Source of the DNA: Saprospiraceae bacterium
GTDB taxonomy: Bacteria; Bacteroidota; Bacteroidia; Chitinophagales; Saprospiraceae
Direction of reading: 5' to 3'
Assembly: GCA_016714985.1 (NCBI GenBank)
Contig: JADKBS010000020.1
Span: 140,939 to 204,938, forward strand
Length of the DNA: 64,000 nucleotides
Shown: one piece after another, positions 40,607 to 49,302 of the stretch
Layout of the letters: each line of letters starts with the position of its first letter
Position numbering within the stretch: position 1 is the stretch's first letter
Notes under the pieces: model-generated
The model's input: only the letters and a program-made list of their open reading frames with translations
Told to the model about the DNA's origin: nothing
Database searches by the model: none
Made by a program: the position numbers and the translations under genes

Positions 40607-41788
40607 TCACTCCCGCAACCTCCCCACCACCCAATCCACGAACCCCACCACATCCGCCTCCACGGGTGCATAAGGTCCCGGCACGTAGGCACTCGACTCC
40701 ACGCCCCGGTAGTTGTTCTCGCAGAGCGCCCAGTCCTGTTCCCCGGTTATTTTCCAGAATTCCACGAGGCGGTCGGTGGTGTAGTCACGGCCCTCCACGG
40801 CGTCGCCGTCCACCAGCCAGGCGAGGTCGAGGATGGTGCGGTCGGGGGCGACGGCGGTGAGGCGCATCGTCCAGACGTAGTCGCTGACGGCATCGCACCA
40901 GAAATTGGGCAGGGTGACGAGGCCAAGCACCCCAGCGTCGAAGTCACGGTGCTGGCCCATCGGGATGGCGATGGGCTGGCCGTCCAAGGAATAGCTCTGT
41001 ACGCCAGGCCTGAGCGGGTAGCGGATGCCGAAATGAAAGCTATCGCCTTGAAAATCAACGGTGTCCACGGCAAGGCCCTTCTCCCGCCAGGCCACTTGCC
41101 GCTCGGCCAGCACCGCTTCTGCCGATTCCTTCATGTTCGCTCCGATGACGGCGCTGCAATACTCCGGGTGCGCCGGGCCGCAGTGGTAGCACTCCCGAAA
41201 GTTCTCGGCCACAAGCTTCCAATTGGTGCGCAGCTCATAGCGTTTCGTGTAAGCGACCTTGGCCCGGTCGAGTTGGAAGGGGCGCAGGAAACGGGCGTAG
41301 TCTTCCCGCAGTTGGGAGAAATCGGGCGGGTTTTGCGCCAGCGAAACAAAAATGAAACCCTCCACCACCTGCACCTGCACGGGGTGCAGCCCGTGCGCCG
41401 CCTTGTCGAAATCATCGGGCATGAGGCGGGCCTTGTACAGGCTGCCGTCCGTTTCGAACACCCACTGGTGGTAGGGGCAGACGAGCTTGGGCGCATGGCC
41501 TTTTTCCTCCAGGCAAATCAGCGAGCCACGGTGGCGGCAGGAGTTGTGGTGGGCGTGTACCTGCCCGTCCTTGCCCCGGATGATGACGATATTGTCGTTG
41601 TGTAGCTGCCAGGTGAAGTAGTCGCCGGGACGGGGAATCTGCGCCGTGGTGCCCGCAAAGAGCCAGTATCTCGACCAGATTTTCTGCCATTCCAAGTCGA
41701 AGATGGCGGGTTCGGTGTAGAATGGCCGCTCCAAGCTGTGGCCGGATTGGTAGCGGTGGAGGAGTTGCTGGATGTCGGTGGACTGCAT
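40607..41788 (-). CDS. Rieske non-heme iron oxygenase, alpha subunit
   Basis: The 393-residue protein has a Rieske [2Fe-2S] domain: CRHRGSLIC near residue 86, then CPYHQWVFETDG near 105. The catalytic domain has the mononuclear Fe motif NFRECYHCGPAHPEY near 195, with the bridging acidic residue and two His. It belongs to the aromatic ring-hydroxylating or CntA-like quaternary amine oxygenase group. A reductase gene would be needed; none is nearby. The substrate is unknown. The gene stands alone between AT-rich regions. Confidence 0.9.
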   Translation of the reverse strand: MQSTDIQQLLHRYQSGHSLERPFYTEPAIFDLEWQKIWSRYWLFAGTTAQIPRPGDYFTWQLHNDNIVIIRGKDGQVHAHHNSCRHRGSLICLEEKGHAPKLVCPYHQWVFETDGSLYKARLMPDDFDKAAHGLHPVQVQVVEGFIFVSLAQNPPDFSQLREDYARFLRPFQLDRAKVAYTKRYELRTNWKLVAENFRECYHCGPAHPEYCSAVIGANMKESAEAVLAERQVAWREKGLAVDTVDFQGDSFHFGIRYPLRPGVQSYSLDGQPIAIPMGQHRDFDAGVLGLVTLPNFWCDAVSDYVWTMRLTAVAPDRTILDLAWLVDGDAVEGRDYTTDRLVEFWKITGEQDWALCENNYRGVESSAYVPGPYAPVEADVVGFVDWVVGRLRE

Positions 41789-42000
41789 GGTGGAAATTTT
41801 TGGGAAAGTTCGGTAGATTTTTTTGGTTTCACAAATACCGTGGGTGCAGTTTGATAATAGTTATCCACACTTCAGTGGCCTTTGAATCAAGGAGGTTCTA
41901 TATGGCATTCTAAGTTCATAGACTATGGAGAGTGCTGTGCTACCCTTTTGATACCCATTCAAAGCCAGGTGTTAAATTTAAAAATAAAATGAAATATTTT

Positions 42001-42031
42001 TTTGATTTATCGTTCTCAATTTCTATATTTG
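42001..42031 (+). promoter_or_regulatory. Strong Bacteroidota-type promoter of the octamer-repeat gene
   Basis: TTTG at 42001-42004, a 19-nt spacer and TATATTTG at 42024-42031 match the consensus fully. Transcription should start near 42038, giving a leader of about 47 nt before the ATG at 42085. Confidence 0.75.
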
Positions 42032-42084
42032 TGCCCAACGACACCTTTACTAGTAAACGATTTTATTAACCTTAAATATTTTTT

Positions 42085-42327
42085 ATGAACAACGTTTCAA
42101 ATCTAATCTCGCGCCTTCGGGCATCCCACGGCAACACGGCAACACGGCAACACGGCAACACGGCAACGGCAACACGGCAACACGGCAACACGGCAACACG
42201 GCAACACGGCAACACGGCAACACGGCAACACGGCAACACGGCAACACGGCAACCTACTACTACTAATGTGCAGCATGACACTCCTGCTATTTGCCGGATG
42301 TCAGAAAGACGAGGCATTACCTGCTGA
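42085..42327 (+). CDS. Leader frame through the octamer tract (off-frame product)
   Basis: ATG 42085 starts MNNVSNLISRLRASHG, then runs through the repeat as NTATRQHG units and ends out of frame with the lipoprotein after 80 residues (PTTTNVQHDTPAICRMSERR). The distance 42085 to 42266 is 181 nt, so the two frames differ by one. Adding one 8-nt unit or losing two would join this start to the lipoprotein. As it stands, this frame is probably the OFF state. Confidence 0.5.
   Translation: MNNVSNLISRLRASHGNTATRQHGNTATATRQHGNTATRQHGNTATRQHGNTATRQPTTTNVQHDTPAICRMSERRGITC
42127..42252. repeat. Octanucleotide microsatellite CACGGCAA x15 plus one 6-nt unit
   Basis: Fifteen perfect CACGGCAA units and one shortened unit (CGGCAA at 42167-42172) cover 126 nt without interruption. 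Eight is not a multiple of three, so slippage changes frame. In all frames it reads as repeated NTATRQHG on the plus strand. Confidence 0.97.
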
Positions 42328-42985
42328 CAACAGCAGCGGCAAAATTGGAAATGTGCAAAAACTTACTTTTACGGAGACAGCAAATGCTATTTATCACTAT
42401 CGTCTTGATGACGCCCCCGCAGAAGAAGGTGCTTTTACGGTAGAAGAGGGCTCCCCGCTCCATTTTGTGCTAACCGATGCGCCTAAGCTGAATGGTAAAG
42501 ACATCTTCACTATTCATGCTTTTACCTCTAAGCAAGGTTATCTTAATTATTGTAATAGCCAAGGTATGCCTTCTGAGGAAGTCGATGAAATTGAGGAACA
42601 CTTGGATAACTATGCGATTACAAGTGGTGCAGCCGCCATCGAGGCTACAACAGGTGTCATCCCACAATCATTTATTGATTACGCCGATACCTATGTTGCC
42701 CAATTTTCGCCAGTTGGTGGAAATACTCAAATTCTTAGACAAAATTGTGCCGGAGTGAATACTGGTGGACCAAGCTCAGGCCCGCAGTCTCTTGGCATAA
42801 ATGGATTTGTTTTTGCTCTTCCTTGGCCTTTTAACGATAGCGTTGAGAGCTTCAACAATGCGTTACTTGCTTTCACTCAGTTTGGAATGGGGTTTATGCA
42901 AGAACAAGATTTAGAACTCGCATGCTTACTGGTTGGACAAGATATACCGATAGGATTTGTTTTGAAGGGCCTCTCGCTGGCTTAG
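42266..42985 (+). CDS. Surface lipoprotein, candidate phase-variable
   Basis: The 239 residues begin MCSMTLLLFAGCQKDE. In this frame the codons before the Met read LLLL, so the true signal peptide is likely LLLLMCSMTLLLFAGC with the lipobox Cys, joined to a start upstream of the octamer tract. The mature part is acidic and ends with a Gly/Pro/Asn-rich stretch and FGMGFMQEQDLELACLLVGQ. I recognise no family. The Met at 42266 alone gives a very short, weakly charged signal peptide, so expression in the present frame is doubtful. A terminator follows at 43038. Confidence 0.75.
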   Translation: MCSMTLLLFAGCQKDEALPADNSSGKIGNVQKLTFTETANAIYHYRLDDAPAEEGAFTVEEGSPLHFVLTDAPKLNGKDIFTIHAFTSKQGYLNYCNSQGMPSEEVDEIEEHLDNYAITSGAAAIEATTGVIPQSFIDYADTYVAQFSPVGGNTQILRQNCAGVNTGGPSSGPQSLGINGFVFALPWPFNDSVESFNNALLAFTQFGMGFMQEQDLELACLLVGQDIPIGFVLKGLSLA

Positions 42986-43037
42986 CAAATAGAGCCTCTA
43001 GCTGGATTGCCATTCTTTAAGAATGATTAAAATATAA

Positions 43038-43066
43038 ATGGGTTGTCTTTAAAAAAGACAACCCAT
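43038..43066 (+). terminator. Terminator after the lipoprotein gene
   Basis: ATGGGTTGTCTTT pairs perfectly with AAAGACAACCCAT, 3-nt loop, followed by GTTTTGTTT. Confidence 0.85.
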
Positions 43067-43091
43067 GTTTTGTTTACACACTTTGTTTTAC

Positions 43092-44303
43092 ATGTCAAAC
43101 TTTGTCAAATTTTTTATAATTTTCATTGTATTGATTCAAGCACAACTGCTTTTATCACAAAAAATTGATATTTTTCGTCAAAGATGGGTATTGGGTTGGT
43201 CACCTGAATTTGTATATGCTAGGGGAGAGGAGTTGTACCCAAGTGAACAGGAATATACTTTCTTGGTTTTGGGTTCATCTATGAACTTGGGGTTTTTCCT
43301 CAACAAAAATATCATGCTTGGCTTCCAAGGGAATTATTCTTTCAGGGCTGGCGGAAATACGATGAAAGACTTTCCAAACTTGTGGAGCTTAGCATATTTT
43401 GCCCGTTACTATCCATTTGAAGGAGATAAAAAAATTGGCTTTAAATCGCAAATCTGTGATAATTGTGCAACATTTAAGGTAAGGCCGTTCTTACAGGGAA
43501 TTCATAGGTTTTCCAATAACCAGATTAGGAATGAAAAAAATAATGGCCTAGACTATTTGGGGGTCCAGCAAGTAGGTTTGACTGCGGGTGTAAATTTAAG
43601 GCTACGTAAAAATTTGTTTTATGACGCTGGCATTGGGTTACGCTATACGCTTACCAACAGCGATGAAAGACTTTCTAACGAAGGTATTTTTGGCCTTTCT
43701 TATCATTTTGGCTATAATAGCAACCCGCAAAATAAAAACATTTCCGAATGCAACTCAACTTGTATAAACGGAATTGGGTCTTGCCTAGTACGGCAACTAA
43801 AAAAGCGGGAACCAAATCCGAAGGCAATCATGGTTGGAACTTCTTTGACCTATGGCATTGATAGCAGTTTCAATGTTGAAGGAAAAGGCGGTAAACACAA
43901 AGAACTGTCATGGAATATCAACGCTGTCGCCCAATTGACTCGCCGAGTAAGGGCTGGTATCAATACCATTCAAATATTCACAAACGACCCTGTTTATGGC
44001 GACCGCAGGTTTTATTTAGCGGGCGGCATCGTACAGTATGAACCATTCCTTGGTAAAAAAAATTTCTTTCTGTTCGAAGGCGGTTTGATGTACGGCAACT
44101 ACGGCACCTTTGGCGCAGGTGACCCTCGAAAAAGAAATGGGCTGTTGTACTCAGACTTGGGCGGCTCCTTCAATTGGCGATTGACCCAAAAACTCTACCT
44201 CGAACTTGGGTTCAACAATTATTTCATCCTAAACAAGGCAGCAGGCAAGTATGCATACAACCAATACATCGTTGGGGTCAACTATGTAATAATAAAAAAA
44301 TGA
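43092..44303 (+). CDS. Outer-membrane beta-barrel protein
   Basis: Start at MSNFVKFFIIFIVLIQAQLL (43092) gives 403 residues with a signal peptide ending LLSQ. The body alternates hydrophobic and polar residues with glycine turns and ends in an aromatic-poor NQYIVGVNYVIIKK strand, as expected for a barrel. A Cys pair (SQICDNCATF) and CNSTCINGIGSC are unusual for a barrel. No transport motif is seen. A Met at 43065 lies in the terminator and was rejected. The function is unknown. Confidence 0.75.
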   Translation: MSNFVKFFIIFIVLIQAQLLLSQKIDIFRQRWVLGWSPEFVYARGEELYPSEQEYTFLVLGSSMNLGFFLNKNIMLGFQGNYSFRAGGNTMKDFPNLWSLAYFARYYPFEGDKKIGFKSQICDNCATFKVRPFLQGIHRFSNNQIRNEKNNGLDYLGVQQVGLTAGVNLRLRKNLFYDAGIGLRYTLTNSDERLSNEGIFGLSYHFGYNSNPQNKNISECNSTCINGIGSCLVRQLKKREPNPKAIMVGTSLTYGIDSSFNVEGKGGKHKELSWNINAVAQLTRRVRAGINTIQIFTNDPVYGDRRFYLAGGIVQYEPFLGKKNFFLFEGGLMYGNYGTFGAGDPRKRNGLLYSDLGGSFNWRLTQKLYLELGFNNYFILNKAAGKYAYNQYIVGVNYVIIKK

Positions 44304-44337
44304 TTTTCAATTTTACTTTCGCTAAATACTACTTCCA

Positions 44338-45498
44338 ATGAAAATTAGACTTTTACTTATTTCCTATTTTTTGGGGCTTTTCATCTTAAATGCCCAAACC
44401 CACCACCCTGCAAGTTCTATTCAGAAACGATTGGAACGGATAGCGAGGACTAACAATAATGCGAAGCCACTCCATGAACGCAGCACCTACGGGGTTTTGG
44501 ATTCTATCTATGGTGGAATATTTTTTGGCGATGAGTGGAAAGACTATTCACGCCAGCATTTTGGGTATGAGAATAATTTGTACATTGTGGACAGCACATT
44601 TGTGAATTTCAACCTGACCCAACAACTTCCTACCCTATGGCAAGACACTGACAAGACCAATTTCACCTATGATTCGGAAGGGAGGTTGATGAAAATGATT
44701 CGGTCTTTTTTTTCATTATCAGCTGGACAGTTTGAAGAATTGCTTTTGAACGAATACTACTATGACAGTGAAAACAGGCTTATCCAAGAAGATATTTCTA
44801 TCTTCGAAGCGGGTGCATGGCCACCGCCCAGTGGCAAGTTTATCTATATCTATGATGCTTTGGGCAACAATACAAATGTAATAACTTATGGCTTTGACAC
44901 CGATTTAAATGAATGGGTACTCGAAGAAAACGACACCAATACTTACTATCCTGATGGAAAACTAAAGACTGAAGTTGTCCGTTTTCCAGAAAACAATGTA
45001 TTGGTAGATGACCAAAGATATAGCTATACCTACAACAGCGATGGGCTTTTATCAGAAGTATTCGTGGAATATTGGGATGTGGATGAATCCGCTTGGTTCA
45101 ACAGTGAAAAGGATTTTTATTATTATGAAGCTGGGGAAATGCAGCCAATTCAAGTGCTAATCCAAGTGTATGATGAAAATGAATGGATAGATGCTTTTCG
45201 CTATGACTATTTCTATTCGGAACCTTCCTCAGTCCGCACCGAGCCTACCAAAAACACCTTGGAATGCACTATTTCCAACCCTTATATCCCCGGCAGCCTA
45301 ATCAGTTGCGAAATTGGCGCTTCGGAAGAAATGACCCTGAGCTTGACTGATTTATTGGGCAGGGTGGTTCAAATGCAATCCCTCTCTATCCCATTAGAAG
45401 TTGGGAAGGTGTCAGCGGGTTATTATCTGCTCAAAATATCGGACAAGCACACTGGGGAAAGGCGTTATCAGAAAAAGCTATTTGTCGCTGGCTATTAG
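44338..45498 (+). CDS. Secreted protein with YD-like repeats and T9SS domain
   Basis: The 386-residue protein has a signal peptide (MKIRLLLISYFLGLFILNAQ). The body holds repeats resembling YD motifs: FTYDSEGRLMKMIRS, YYYDSENRLIQEDIS, YIYDALGNNTNVITYG and YTYNSDGLLSEVFVEY. The last 75 residues are a sorting domain (CTISNPYIPGSLISCEIGAS, then VSAGYYLLKISDKHTGER). It should be exported by the type IX system and displayed on the surface. It lies 34 nt after the barrel gene and may be co-transcribed. Confidence 0.85.
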   Translation: MKIRLLLISYFLGLFILNAQTHHPASSIQKRLERIARTNNNAKPLHERSTYGVLDSIYGGIFFGDEWKDYSRQHFGYENNLYIVDSTFVNFNLTQQLPTLWQDTDKTNFTYDSEGRLMKMIRSFFSLSAGQFEELLLNEYYYDSENRLIQEDISIFEAGAWPPPSGKFIYIYDALGNNTNVITYGFDTDLNEWVLEENDTNTYYPDGKLKTEVVRFPENNVLVDDQRYSYTYNSDGLLSEVFVEYWDVDESAWFNSEKDFYYYEAGEMQPIQVLIQVYDENEWIDAFRYDYFYSEPSSVRTEPTKNTLECTISNPYIPGSLISCEIGASEEMTLSLTDLLGRVVQMQSLSIPLEVGKVSAGYYLLKISDKHTGERRYQKKLFVAGY

Positions 45499-45577
45499 GC
45501 ATTTTGGAATACGGCCTGTTTTATGGCGCACGACGCCAAGTTTTGGGCATGTGTCTCAAAATGTAGGTCGTGTAGGC

Positions 45578-45621
45578 AAAATCCCAGTTCCGGCGTAGCC
45601 ACACACCTAAACTGGGATTTT
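45578..45621. repeat. REP-like palindrome, copy 1
   Basis: AAAATCCCAGTT pairs with AACTGGGATTTT around a CCGGCGTAGCCACACACCT core. The reverse complement of the element at 51555-51599 has the same design and a similar core (CCGGCGAAATCACACCG). Confidence 0.7.
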
Positions 45622-45656
45622 GGTGAGGTCTGGCCATGCCCCCCAATTTCCCCAAC

Positions 45657-46275
45657 CTACTCCCCTTCCGGTTTTGCGGGTTTTTTGAAAATATCGGATG
45701 CGGGCAGCGCAAAGGCGGGCAGTACAGGGGCGGCGGAGCATAGTGATGCCTTGCAGGGTCACGCTGCTGCGGTCTGGGCCGTAAACCACTACTTTTTCGG
45801 TTTTGGGGTAAATGAACCAGACGACCTGCACGCCAGCGGCATAATAGTGGTCGAGTTTGGTGTCGTAGTAGTCGGCGGTGTCGTTGGGGGAAATGACCTC
45901 AATGACGAATTTGGGGACTGGATGGCCACCCTTCGATGCCTCATATACCTGGGCCGAGTTCAGGTAGCAAAGGTCTGGCCTCCTCAATCGGTGGGGGGTG
46001 ATTTGAGCGTCCATTTCAATTTGAAGGCTGCCTTCCAATTTTCCATTTAACAAAAGGGAGAAAAAGAACAATTGAAGGTTGTGAGCGAGGTGTGCTTGCA
46101 GTTCACTCATAGCGGTTTTCGTTTTTATCACAGTTCCATTGTCAAACTCATACTTGTGGCCGTCTTCCCGCTGGCTGTATTTTTCGAGAAATGCTTGCAA
46201 GGAGACCTTCCTGCTCGGCGACGGGACCGAGGGAGTTGTTATGGCTGAACTTCCCATGTCTGGAACAATATTCAT
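45657..46275 (-). pseudogene. Uma2 family nuclease-like gene with a frameshift
   Basis: The start MNIVPDMGSSAI (46275) leads into a Uma2 domain: HKYEFDNGTVIKTKTAMSEL, LRRPDLCYLNS and FVIEVISPNDTADYYDTKLD. After GITMLR the frame runs off to a poor C-terminus ending at 45607. One base out of phase, the expected family ending (PVLPAFALPASDIFKKPA) is present and stops at 45657. An extra C near 45735 explains the shift. It may be a decayed gene or a sequencing error. Confidence 0.8.
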
Positions 46276-46383
46276 TTGAGTTTCTTTTTTGGCAAAAATA
46301 ATCCAAAACAGGGACAAAACCGCCCCCCTGTTCCAATTTCTTGGAAGGTGAACATTACTTACCGGGCATGGCACAAGCCCATC

Positions 46384-48990
46384 CTACCGCACCACCACCT
46401 TCCCCCCTTTCACCATCTTCCCCTTTTGCGAAAAACGATAAACATAAACCCCGCCCGGCAATGCGCCAAGCGCAATGCTAGATTGCTTTTGCAGCCCTTT
46501 TTGCGCAGCAACCACCCTGCCTTTTAAATCCAATAATTCAAAATCGGCAGCGGTTGGGGCATTAATTGCGGCACGCAACACAGCACCCTTCGGGGCGGGG
46601 TTCGGATAGACGTTGACCGCAAAATCGCTCACAGCGGCGTTCGTGGCAGAAGGTAGCGGCTCCGAGAGCTTGAAGTCCCAGATGCCCCGCCCAAAGGTGC
46701 CGAAGCGCACGATGTCGTCCGTTCCGGCAGGGAAATCAACGTACTCCACGCAGGTGTACCATTGCAGCGGAGTCTGCTCCCAATGAGCGGGAACCACTCG
46801 TTTTTTTCCACCACAAACACATAAGGACCGACGGCGGTGGCCGCAAACAGCAGTGTCTCGTCAGGGTTTGCCACGATTTCCTGCACGAGCGTATTGGGCA
46901 GGCCGGCGGACATGGGAACGAAGGTCTGGCCGCCGTTCACCGAGCGAAAGACCGCTGGGTTGGAGTAGCCACTGCCCGAAATCCAGAGCAGGTCGGGGTT
47001 CTTCTTGGAGGCGAGGATGCAGGCCGTGTAAATCCAGTCCACGGTCGGCCCGACGAAGCCCTGCGATTTTTCCCAAGTGGAACCAGCGTTCAAGGTGCGG
47101 AAAAACGTGCCATCGTCGGTGCTGACGAAGAGCCGGTCGGGGTCAAGTTCGGACTGCTCGATGGCCGAAATCCGCCCATTGCCGGAATTTGATGTGAGAA
47201 ATCGAAGTCGAACTGGTCGGCGACGATGCTGTAAGGCGGACTGCCGGAGGCCGAGAGCGTGATGAGGTGCGAGCCGGCCTGACCTTCATTGATATTGCCG
47301 CCCGCCACAAAGATGGAATTGCCGTTGGGAAAGGCCGTGGGGGCCGTTGGCAAAATCCAATCGAGGGCTGGCACGTCGCCTTCGGGCAGGTTCCAGTTGG
47401 AGTCGCCCCATGGGGTGAACAGGCCGAGCGCATCGGCATAAAAGCTGAAATCGCCGCCGGGGTACTGCACCCAGAGGCTTCGGTAGTCGTTGGTGAGCTG
47501 CATCATGCCGTAGTCGCCGCTCCACTGCTGCACGAAATAGGTGGGGCCTTGCTCGTCGGCTTGTTTGGTCCATTGCCAGCCTTGGTCCTGCGAGCCTGCG
47601 TAGATGTATTCGGGGTGCACCGGGTTGGTCACCACGTCGTAGTATTGGCTGATGTTTAGGCCATCAAGGCCGATGTTCTGCGTGGACTGGAGGTCGTCGT
47701 AGCTGATGTGGAGGCCGCCGTGGTTGGCGATGAGGAGGAACGGCGTTCCGTCCGATTTCCTGAACGCCTTCAGGTCCATGATGTCGGCATGGAGCAGGTC
47801 GAAGTCGGCGTAGTATTCCCACCATTCGTTCACAAGTTCCCAAGTGGCGCCGCCGTCGTAGCTCTGTTGGCAGTTCACCTCGCCCATGATGAGGTGGTTG
47901 GGGTCAAAAGGCGAGCAAATCATGCCCACCGACCAAGCTTCCCCCAAGGCGCTGCCCTGCATTGCCCAATTTTGCCCACCATCGTTGGAGCGATAGGCAT
48001 CCACATCATTTGTCAAGGCATAAAAAATAGGCAGGCCAGCGGTGTCCAAGCTGCCAGTAAGCTGCAATTCCGCATCGGTGGGCAAGCCGTTTACGGTGGC
48101 GTGCAGCGGCAGGCTGTCGGCCTCCACCCGATAGAGTGCTTGGTTTTTGTTGAGCAAAAAGATTTGGTCGGTGCCGAGCGGTTGCCACAGGCCGATTTGC
48201 CTGTTTTCACCGTGGTCAAAGCTTTTATCCGGGTAAAATTGGCGCCGTTGTCGGTGGAGCGGTAGAGCCAGATGCGGGGCTCCCAGGGAACGTTGTCCCA
48301 GGTCTCGACGAGGTAGTACAGCGTGTTGGGATTGCTGGCCAACGCCAGCAATTGCATGGGCGAACCCCAGCCGTCGTAGAAGTCGGGCGAGAAATTCGAC
48401 TGCTGCCAAGTTAGGCCCTCGTCGTCGGAAAAGTGCAGGATTTTGCCCTCTGGAGCAATGATGCGGACGCCGCCGCTAGCCGTCGGCTGCACTTTTATTA
48501 ATCGGGGATTGAAGCGGCGGTCGTCGTTCAGCACCTCCCAGCCTTCGTTGTTGGTGCCGCCCCGCCACACCGAGCCACCTTCCGAGAGGGCATAAATCTT
48601 GTCGCTCGGCGCATGGTAGTCCACCGTGCGGAGGCTGCCCGACTGGTTCACGCTTCCCCGCTCGGCCCACTCGCCCATCAACGTGCTGTCCGCAAAGAAC
48701 TCAATGGAACGATCGCCGCCGCCGAGGCCCGCCTTCAGCTCCCGCAGCAGCCGCAGGTTTTGGTGGTCAATGGCCCGCCAATCAACGCCGGGTGCCGCCT
48801 TGTGCAGCAGTTCTATCCAAGCCTCCCGCCGGGCCTGCCCGTCCTCATCCTCCGATTGGTCGGTGCGGTAAACAGGGCCGTTGGTGGGCACAGGATAGCG
48901 GATTCCCGCTTTGTTGTTTTTGAAATAAATGAAGCCCAGCCCCGCAAGGGCAAGGCATGTGACGGTAAGGAGAAAAGGCTTTATTCTCAT
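46384..48990 (-). pseudogene. Secreted VPS10/BNR-propeller protein with T9SS domain, three frameshifts
   Basis: Four segments in three frames form one protein of about 865 residues. It starts MRIKPFLLTVTCLALAGLGF (48990), has propeller repeats such as SDDEGLTWQQSN, SNDGGQNWAMQG, SYDGGATWELVN and SVNGGQTFVPMSAG (Asp-box type), and ends with VNVYPNPAPKGAVLRAAI and GGVYVYRF of a sorting domain. The shifts lie near 48205, 47180 and 46785, each repaired by adding one base to a short homopolymer. This family is widespread in Bacteroidota and has unknown, perhaps sialidase-like or peptide-binding, roles. A second, also broken, member is at 60294-63607. Confidence 0.8.
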
Positions 48991-49004
48991 GGCATGTGGT
49001 AAGA

Positions 49005-49105
49005 CATTAGAAATTAGATGTTAGATATTAGATATTAGACAATGAAAAGCTGCGGATGGTTTGAATGGCTCCTCATATCTAACGGCTATCATCTAATCTC
49101 TAAAT
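49005..49105. repeat. Degenerate TTAGATA-type repeat with inverted arm
   Basis: Left: ATTAGAAATTAGATG, TTAGATATTAGATATTAGAC. Right (about 49076-49105): ATCTAACGGCTATCATCTAA. The arms are imperfect complements around 35 nt. Confidence 0.65.
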
Positions 49106-49228
49106 AAATTTGGCGGCAATGCTATTGAAAAATTTGGATTTGGACGGGGGAGAATTGCGGGAGGGGTCGTCGGTATTGCGAAAGCGAGCGGCGAGCGGTA
49201 TGGTGGATTCAGGCTTGGGGCGACGCAC

Positions 49229-49280
49229 CGAAAGGGTGGCCCGACTTATGCCAATATGGCATTGTTTGCCCACCCTTTCG
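49229..49280 (-). terminator. Nested hairpin after the patatin gene
   Basis: CGAAAGGGTGG pairs with CCACCCTTTCG, and within the loop ATGCCAATATGGCAT is a second palindrome. It starts 22 nt past the stop of the leftward patatin-like gene. The remaining bases of 48991-49302 hold no gene that I can see. Confidence 0.6.
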
Positions 49281-49302
49281 AAGTATCACCTCATACCCGG
49301 CA

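Noticed and set aside
42127..42252. Possible CRISPR array
   Set aside because: Units are 8 nt with no spacers; it is a microsatellite. No cas genes are present.
42072..42317. Minus-strand frame of LPCCRVAV repeats across the octamer tract
   Set aside because: Simply the translation of the repeat on the other strand; no promoter or start context.
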